From NCBI GenBank assembly GCA_022842255.1, contig JALHPW010000098.1:1-11446 (forward strand): a stretch of DNA of 11,446 nt. Direction: 5' to 3'. The translations under genes and the position numbers were made by a program. Of the stretch, positions 1 to 4,994 are shown one piece after another; the stretch's first letter is position 1, and each line of letters opens with the position of its first letter. A model generated the notes under the pieces. That model was not told the DNA's origin and ran no database searches. It was given only the letters and a program-made list of their open reading frames with translations. This DNA is from Saprospiraceae bacterium (GTDB lineage Bacteria; Bacteroidota; Bacteroidia; Chitinophagales; Saprospiraceae).

Positions 1-2
1 TC

Positions 3-1154
3 ATGCTTGAACGTATCAAAAACAAGGTTTTCCAACAAATCCATACTGGAAACCTGGTGTACAATACCTGCTGGGAAGACCCCCGCTGCGACCGCGAAAT
101 GCTCGAGTTAGGGGCCGATAGTCGGATCGTAATGCTCACCTCCGCCGGTTGCAATGCACTGGATTATCTGCTGGACGACCCCGTTGCCATCGATTGTGTG
201 GACATGAACCCGCGGCAAAATGCATTGCTCGAATTCAAGACGGCCTTGTTTCAACACAGCGACCACGAAACCCTGTTTGATTTTTTTGGATGCGGGAAAC
301 ACGAAGACCCGGACGATATTTTTCAAGATTTACTTAAACCGAATCTGAGTCCTTACGCCCAACAATACTGGGAAAACAATCTGCATTTTTTTCGAGGCAC
401 AGGGATCCGGAAAAGCTTCTACTGGCATGGAAGCGCCGGGTCTGCTGCCTTCGTGGTCAAAAAAGTGCTTGAAGCCAGTCCACAAACCAAACGGCTCATC
501 CACCGCCTTTTTGAATGCCAGGACCTGGAAACCCAAAGTGAATTGTACCATCGCTTGGAGCCCCGTTTGCTCAATTTTTTTACGCGCTGGTTGTTCAACC
601 GGCATGTATTTCAAAGCATGTTGGGGGTGCCAGAGATTCAGCAGAATTTAGCGAAAAAGACCTATCGCGATGGCATGGCCGGCTATGTAAAACAATGTTT
701 CCGAAAGGTCTTTACCGAGCTCAGTGTGGCCGACAATTATTTTTGGAAAGTGTATCTATTGGGCTCATATTCAAGCGATTGTAGCCCTAATTATCTCCGA
801 AAAGCACATTTTGACACCCTGCAAAACCGGGTATCGCGAATTCAAACCCATACGGCCACCCTCAGCCAATTCCTTCAAACCAATCCCGGACAATACACCC
901 ATTTTATCCTGCTAGACCATCAGGATTGGATGGCTGCGCACAACCGCCCGGCGCTTCAAGAAGAGTGGCAATTGATTTTGCAAAACAGTGCGCCCAACGC
1001 CAAAATCCTGATGCGCTCGGCCGCTGCGGAGGTAGATTTTATCCCTGATTTTGTATTCCAACGCGTTCGTTTTGATAGCCAAAAAGTCGCCAAAGCACAA
1101 CAATCTGATCGGGTGGGCACCTATGCCAGCACACTTTTAGGAAATCTAAACTAA
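3..1154 (+). CDS. btaA: BtaA-like S-adenosylmethionine:diacylglycerol 3-amino-3-carboxypropyltransferase (DUF3419 family)
   Basis: The family moves the 3-amino-3-carboxypropyl group of S-adenosylmethionine onto diacylglycerol, giving diacylglyceryl-homoserine, the first step of betaine lipid (DGTS) synthesis at the cytoplasmic membrane. The 383-residue protein matches the usual length of about 380-420. Recognisable family blocks are YNTCWEDPRCD (residues 20-30), a Rossmann-like SAM segment MLTSAGCNALDYLL (44-57), IDCVDMNPRQNALLEFK (63-79) and the late LLDHQDWM block (303-310). The start lies two bases inside the window, so the ribosome site and promoter are not visible and a slightly longer N-terminus cannot be excluded, although MLERIKNKVF is a natural family start. 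Only 9 bp separate it from a methyltransferase gene in the same direction, the typical btaA-btaB pair, which strengthens the assignment. Family call is firm; exact lipid product is inferred. Confidence 0.88.
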   Translation: MLERIKNKVFQQIHTGNLVYNTCWEDPRCDREMLELGADSRIVMLTSAGCNALDYLLDDPVAIDCVDMNPRQNALLEFKTALFQHSDHETLFDFFGCGKHEDPDDIFQDLLKPNLSPYAQQYWENNLHFFRGTGIRKSFYWHGSAGSAAFVVKKVLEASPQTKRLIHRLFECQDLETQSELYHRLEPRLLNFFTRWLFNRHVFQSMLGVPEIQQNLAKKTYRDGMAGYVKQCFRKVFTELSVADNYFWKVYLLGSYSSDCSPNYLRKAHFDTLQNRVSRIQTHTATLSQFLQTNPGQYTHFILLDHQDWMAAHNRPALQEEWQLILQNSAPNAKILMRSAAAEVDFIPDFVFQRVRFDSQKVAKAQQSDRVGTYASTLLGNLN

Positions 1155-1163
1155 TTTTATCCC

Positions 1164-1823
1164 ATGGAAAGCTTACAACTCGATCGTGGAATGGAGAACA
1201 GCCAAGTCAGCACCATCCGCAGCTATTATCAGTTGCACGCCAAACTTTACCAGGCCACGCGCTGGACGTTTTTGTTTGGCCGTAAACGGATGCTTGATGC
1301 GCTCCAATTGCCACCGGCCAGCGATAAAACCATCCTGGAAGTGGGTTGTGGCACAGGACACAATTTGAATGGACTTGCCAAGCGGTACCCGAACTTGCAA
1401 CTGATTGGCCTGGACATTTCCCCTGACATGCTTCAGGTGGCTGCCAAAAAACTGATGCGATTTTCCCGCCGTATCCTCTTTCTTGAAAAACCCTATAGCC
1501 CAGGTGCCTGGCAATTGCCCAGCAAACCCGATGTGGTCTTGTTTTCGTATTGTCTGACCATGATCAATCCCGGTTGGGAAGCGGCGCTTCAACGCGCTCA
1601 TGACGATTTAGAGGAAGGCGGACACATTGCGGTGGTGGATTTTCACGACTCGCCGTACCGTTTTTTCCACCGCTGGATGGGGTTTAACCATGTGCGCATG
1701 GACAACCATCTACTCCCTTTGTTGAAAAAACACTTCGACCCAACGCACCTTGAAGTGCATCAAGCTTATGGCGGGCTTTGGAGTTATCTGATCTTCGTTG
1801 GAAAGAAAAAGCAGGGCGTTTAA
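1164..1823 (+). CDS. btaB: BtaB-like class I SAM methyltransferase (diacylglyceryl-homoserine N-methyltransferase)
   Basis: BtaB adds three methyl groups to the amino group of diacylglyceryl-homoserine, producing the betaine lipid DGTS. The 219-residue protein has a class I methyltransferase fold: motif I ILEVGCGTGH (57-66), the acidic residue binding the SAM ribose in GLDIS (D84), and a VDFHDSP segment (158-164) late in the fold. The N-terminal stretch IRSYYQLHAKLYQATRWTF (18-36) resembles the start of BtaB homologues. It follows btaA by 9 bp and is probably cotranscribed with it. An in-frame ATG at 1191 would give a 210-residue version starting MENSQ and retaining all motifs; neither start has a clear Shine-Dalgarno, as is common in Bacteroidota. 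Its stop codon overlaps the stop of the convergent receptor gene. The methyltransferase fold is certain; the substrate rests on sequence resemblance plus the btaA neighbour. Confidence 0.82.
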   Translation: MESLQLDRGMENSQVSTIRSYYQLHAKLYQATRWTFLFGRKRMLDALQLPPASDKTILEVGCGTGHNLNGLAKRYPNLQLIGLDISPDMLQVAAKKLMRFSRRILFLEKPYSPGAWQLPSKPDVVLFSYCLTMINPGWEAALQRAHDDLEEGGHIAVVDFHDSPYRFFHRWMGFNHVRMDNHLLPLLKKHFDPTHLEVHQAYGGLWSYLIFVGKKKQGV

Positions 1824-3850
1824 AACCGCAGCCCAAGGGTAGCAAATACCGAACGCCCATACCCATTCACCCCGGAGCCATGGGTTCGATAATCCACGTC
1901 AAACAAATTTAAGGCCGTCAGTTGTACTTGCAAAAAACGCCATTGATACCCTGCGTGTAGGTTCAACACGCGCCATCCCGGCGTGCCGCCTTTGGGAATC
2001 CGGTTGTCTTCGGTATCGCCTTTGGCCAGTCGGTCTTGTTTGCCCGCAGCAAAAACCTCCGCCCCAAACGACCAGGCAGCCGGTTTGAATTCCAGTGCCA
2101 AACGCCCAAAAACAGGCGGAATACGCCGCATGGGTTCTTTAGCCGTCAGGTTTTGACCATACGTGTACGTGATGGTCCCTTCTGCTGACCAATTTGGGGC
2201 AAAATCAAAGGTCCAAGCCGTTTCAAGTCCCTGAACATAGGCTTTTTCTGCATTTTCTTTTTGATACAAGGGATAGCCCTGCATGGTTTGGGTGTCCTGT
2301 TTGATACGGGTAATCAGGTTGCGCAATTCGTTGCGGTAGAGGTAGAATTCGCCTTGCAAACGATTGGTTTTCAATTTATAACCCAATTGAAAGTTTATGG
2401 AGCGCTCTGGTTTCAGGTCGTAATTAGGCGTTTCAAATCGAAAATCTACAATGCCCAAGGTCCCCAAGTCGTCGATATTGGGCGTGCGAAAACCTGAATT
2501 GGTGGAGACGAAGACGTTGGATTGCCGGTTCAATTTGTAGAGCACGGCGGCGTTGCCCACCAGGGCCGAAGGACTGAGTTTGGCGGCTCCAATGGTTTCG
2601 TCTTCTACCTGAATCGCGAATGTATTCCAGCGCACACCGGCGGTGAAATTCCAATGTTTCAAATCAAATTCGTGCAGGGTATAAGCTGCAAGGCTCAACA
2701 TGGTTGCATTATCCGGATATAGCCCGCGTTTGGAGGTGACTTCGCCTGTATTTTGATTAAGATCGATGCGGGTACTGTTGACCAAATCATGGTAGACCTC
2801 CACGCCGCTATTGCTTGACCATTTTTTGCCAAATACGTTGGTTATCTGAGCATTAGCACCCAAGGATCGGACTTGATCGTTTTCAATACGCAATATACTC
2901 GAGCCATTTTTTCGACTTTCGCGGCCTTCTTCCGTTTTATGCAATGAAGTCGTGACACTCATGGATTTCCAGATGCCACGGTTCAGGGATTGTTCAAGAC
3001 GCGCGTAACTCAGCACGCGGCGCTGTGGCTCGAATTGGTTGATGGCAAAATTCTCCAATTGTACTTTGTGGAATACGGGCACCTCATTTTGTCGCACATT
3101 CTGGTGTGCGAGGGATAAGGTTGTCGTTTTTGAAAGGGCGATTTTACCCTTTAAATCAATATCGAACTCCCGATAACCGCTTGGATTTTGTCGCCCTGTG
3201 GTATCGCCGCCCACCAAATCGCCGAACGAACGCCAGGTAATCCCCGCGCCAAAAGCCGTGCGGCGTGTACGATGCTGCAATTCGGCCCGCGCAGTTTGTT
3301 CCATACCCTGTGTAGCCCCGCGCAGGTACACCCCTCCTCCCAAATCTGCTTTTTCAGAGAGTTCCAGGCTGCGGCTGAAGGCCTGTACGGTGCCCCCGAG
3401 TGCATCCGACCCATATTGCACAGATCCACCGCCACGCAGGGCTTCTATTTTTTCTAAGGAAAACAAGTCCAGGGTATTGAAATATTGGTTGGGCCCATAC
3501 CGAAAAGTGGCGTTGTTGAGCCGAATGCCGTCTATGAGCAACAGGGTCTGGTTGCCGGTCAGGCCACGCAAAAAAGGCGAGCCCCCACCATGATTGGTTT
3601 TTTGAACAAAGAGTCCGGGCAGCGCGGACAAAGCTTCCGGACTGCTGCGAAGTTGTCGGGATTGTATGGTCTTTGACTTGAGTACTTGAATGGCTTCCGG
3701 GGTGAAAAAGCTGGGTTTAGCACTTCGCTGGGCAGTCACCACCATCGCCTCCAGAGTTCGAGTGGTATCTGTAAATGTTTGAGCAGCAACCAACTGAACA
3801 AGAGACAACAGGCAATAAACAAGGTGGTAACGAAAAGCGTAAAGGCGCAT
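1820..3850 (-). CDS. TonB-dependent outer-membrane receptor, heme/colicin-receptor-like
   Basis: Outer-membrane active transporter driven by TonB-ExbBD. The 676-residue protein starts with a signal peptide (residues 1-23, hydrophobic LVYCLLSLVQLVAA), followed by a TonB-box-like LEAMVVTAQ (33-41) and a plug domain (about 45-160). The plug contains GGGSPFLRGLTGNQTLLLIDG and YGSDALGGTV, close to the plug of heme/hemoglobin and CirA-type receptors. The rest is a beta-barrel ending in a terminal phenylalanine (GLRF), the usual barrel signature. There is no N-terminal carboxypeptidase-regulatory-like domain and no SusD partner, so a polysaccharide-utilisation role is unlikely. The ligand cannot be told from sequence: heme, iron complex, vitamin or another scarce nutrient are possible. 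A Pho-box-like repeat and -7 element lie just upstream, which would fit a receptor induced by nutrient stress. Its stop overlaps that of btaB tail to tail. Confidence 0.9.
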   Translation of the reverse strand: MRLYAFRYHLVYCLLSLVQLVAAQTFTDTTRTLEAMVVTAQRSAKPSFFTPEAIQVLKSKTIQSRQLRSSPEALSALPGLFVQKTNHGGGSPFLRGLTGNQTLLLIDGIRLNNATFRYGPNQYFNTLDLFSLEKIEALRGGGSVQYGSDALGGTVQAFSRSLELSEKADLGGGVYLRGATQGMEQTARAELQHRTRRTAFGAGITWRSFGDLVGGDTTGRQNPSGYREFDIDLKGKIALSKTTTLSLAHQNVRQNEVPVFHKVQLENFAINQFEPQRRVLSYARLEQSLNRGIWKSMSVTTSLHKTEEGRESRKNGSSILRIENDQVRSLGANAQITNVFGKKWSSNSGVEVYHDLVNSTRIDLNQNTGEVTSKRGLYPDNATMLSLAAYTLHEFDLKHWNFTAGVRWNTFAIQVEDETIGAAKLSPSALVGNAAVLYKLNRQSNVFVSTNSGFRTPNIDDLGTLGIVDFRFETPNYDLKPERSINFQLGYKLKTNRLQGEFYLYRNELRNLITRIKQDTQTMQGYPLYQKENAEKAYVQGLETAWTFDFAPNWSAEGTITYTYGQNLTAKEPMRRIPPVFGRLALEFKPAAWSFGAEVFAAGKQDRLAKGDTEDNRIPKGGTPGWRVLNLHAGYQWRFLQVQLTALNLFDVDYRTHGSGVNGYGRSVFATLGLRF

Positions 3851-3867
3851 AAACAGGATGTTTGCCG

Positions 3868-3875
3868 CGAAGGTA
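3868..3875 (-). promoter_or_regulatory. Putative -7 promoter element of the TonB receptor gene
   Basis: Read on the minus strand, TACCTTCG matches the Bacteroidota -7 consensus TAnnTTTG at five of six fixed bases. It lies 17 nt before the receptor start codon. No convincing TTTG -33 element is present; that position is occupied by a direct repeat, which would fit an activator-dependent promoter. Prediction from sequence only. Confidence 0.45.
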
Positions 3876-3885
3876 GAATGGGCCA

Positions 3886-3903
3886 GGTTAAGCGAAAATT
3901 AAA
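3886..3903 (-). promoter_or_regulatory. Pho-box-like direct repeat upstream of the TonB receptor gene
   Basis: On the minus strand the site reads TTTAATT-TTCG-CTTAACC: two 7-bp units at an 11-bp period with a 4-bp spacer, both fitting (C/T)TTAA(C/T)(C/T). The downstream unit ends exactly 10 bp before the -7 element. Direct 7-bp repeats at 11-bp period abutting the core promoter are the known layout of binding sites for PhoB and other OmpR-family regulators. The same arrangement occurs at 11088-11116. Regulator identity is inferred. Confidence 0.4.
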
Positions 3904-3995
3904 TGCTTGGTCTGCCTTTTTTTTCAATGCGCGTAACATATTCCGGCTTGCCTGCGTCTCCTCCCCACATTACTTCACTTTTTCAACTATAAGCT

Positions 3996-4766
3996 ATGAA
4001 ACATTTTTTCTTGTTGCTTCTCGTCACACCCCTATGCTCCCCTAACCTTTGGGCCCAAAACAGTGCCCTGCATGATTTTATCGATCAACACAAAAACAAG
4101 GAGGGTTTTACCTATGCCTTCCTGAGCAAAGACTTGTTTGAGGTTGCCACCAAATCCAGTATTCAGCAAGAAGATTGGAACGGTTTGCACAACGTGGTCA
4201 AAAACATCGGAAGCCTAAGCATTTTGGTTGCTGATGAGCTTTCAGATGCGCTGCCCTTGTACAAAGAAGCCAAAAATCTCATCCCCAGCGATGAATTTGA
4301 TGAACTGCTCACGGTTCGCGACGGGAACGAAAACGTACGCATCTGGGTCAAATCGGAAGAGAACATGGTCACCGACTTGGTTTTGTTGGTGGGCTCTCCC
4401 CAAGATTTTGTGCTGGTTTGTTTTGCTGGAAACCTGGAACTGGGCAACCTTGCGGAATTGGCCAGCCTATTCGAGACCGGCAAAGTGCAGCAATTGGCCA
4501 AAACCTCCGAGGCCGTTGCCATTGATTTCAGCATCAGCCCCAATCCAAGCAATGGGCAATTTACCATCGCCTATTCCGATGAGCAAGACCCTCCCAGCCA
4601 ATTGAGCATCCTTGACCAAAACGGCCGACAGGTTTCCATGATCAGCCTCTCCGGCGCAGCAACTCAGCAGGTAATCTTGCGCGATTTGAATGCGGGAAAT
4701 TATTGGTTGCAATTAATAACACAACAGGGTAAGGTGGGTGTGAAGCAGGTTCAAATTGTGAAATAG
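3996..4766 (+). CDS. Secreted DUF4252 protein with T9SS type A C-terminal sorting domain
   Basis: Exported protein of unknown function. The 256 residues comprise a signal peptide (1-20, FFLLLLV core, cleavage near LWA-Q), a DUF4252-like region (about 22-165), and a Por secretion system sorting domain (about 174-256). The DUF4252-like part is recognised by its pattern: FTYAFLSKDLFEVA, IGSLSILVAD, a YKEA...FDELLTVRD segment, VRIWVKSEENMVTDLVLLVG, and VCFAGNLELGNLAELASLF. The sorting domain shows ISPNPSNGQFTI (180-191), LDQNGRQV (206-213), LNAGNYWLQL (231-240) and a C-terminal VKQVQIVK. The cargo is therefore expected to cross the outer membrane through the type IX system and be surface-attached or released. 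DUF4252 proteins I know are usually short periplasmic or lipoprotein forms, so the sorting-domain fusion is less common. It is divergent from the receptor gene across 145 bp. Confidence 0.82.
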   Translation: MKHFFLLLLVTPLCSPNLWAQNSALHDFIDQHKNKEGFTYAFLSKDLFEVATKSSIQQEDWNGLHNVVKNIGSLSILVADELSDALPLYKEAKNLIPSDEFDELLTVRDGNENVRIWVKSEENMVTDLVLLVGSPQDFVLVCFAGNLELGNLAELASLFETGKVQQLAKTSEAVAIDFSISPNPSNGQFTIAYSDEQDPPSQLSILDQNGRQVSMISLSGAATQQVILRDLNAGNYWLQLITQQGKVGVKQVQIVK

Positions 4767-4778
4767 GCAATTTGCCAA

Positions 4779-4908
4779 GAGGATGTCTCTACATCACGTT
4801 TTTCTTTTTACCGCAGAGGCGCAGAGGCGCAAAGTTATTGGTAATCAAATTTTTATACCTCTGTGTCTTTGCGCCTCCGCGGTAAAAAAACGCTATGGAG
4901 ACAACCTC
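4779..4908. repeat. Imperfect palindromic intergenic repeat (REP/MITE-like)
   Basis: The outer arms GAGGATGTCTCT (4779-4790) and GGAGACAACCTC (4897-4908) are inverted copies with 10 of 12 matches. The inner arms are TTTTTACCGC...GAGGCGCAAAG (4805-4834) and its near-perfect inverse CTTTGCGCCTCCGCGGTAAAAA (4867-4888). The left inner arm carries an extra 8-bp GCAGAGGC unit, repeated in tandem. The centre (4835-4866) is AT-rich. Translated, the core gives the FAPLRLCGKK-type peptide often seen in spurious ORFs, consistent with a dispersed non-coding repeat family. It lies in the 228-bp gap after the DUF4252 gene and could fold into a long hairpin that ends transcription. No transposase is present. 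Confidence 0.75.
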
Positions 4909-4956
4909 TATTAATACGAACTTCACAATGACTTCAACTTCAAACCACCCCAAAAT

Positions 4957-4974
4957 CCGACCGACCGACCGACC
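4957..4974 (+). repeat. CCGA tetranucleotide tandem repeat in the promoter region of the phosphoesterase gene
   Basis: Four and a half perfect copies of CCGA run up to and into the putative -7 element of the downstream gene and end 20 bp before its start codon. Short tandem repeats here can change copy number by slippage, which would alter promoter spacing. Whether the length varies is not visible in one sequence. Confidence 0.7.
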
Positions 4975-4978
4975 TTCG
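4971..4978 (+). promoter_or_regulatory. Putative -7 promoter element of the YncE/phosphoesterase gene
   Basis: GACCTTCG lies 16 nt before the start codon. Its core and following bases (ACCTTCGC-t-GC, then CAAACA) nearly repeat those at the receptor promoter (ACCTTCGC-g-GC, then AAACA), with almost the same distance to ATG. It departs from TAnnTTTG at the first T and at one later base. No 11-bp-period TTAA repeat is found at the corresponding upstream position. Confidence 0.3.
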
Positions 4979-4994
4979 CTGCCAAACAATATCC

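Noticed and set aside
3151..3593. Several 90-130-codon frames opposite or shifted against the TonB receptor gene
   Set aside because: They have no motif, no promoter and lie inside a conserved plug and barrel coding region.
4811..4830. GCAGAGGC repeats as a possible CRISPR or minisatellite
   Set aside because: There are only two adjacent 8-bp copies with no spacers; they are part of one arm of the palindrome.
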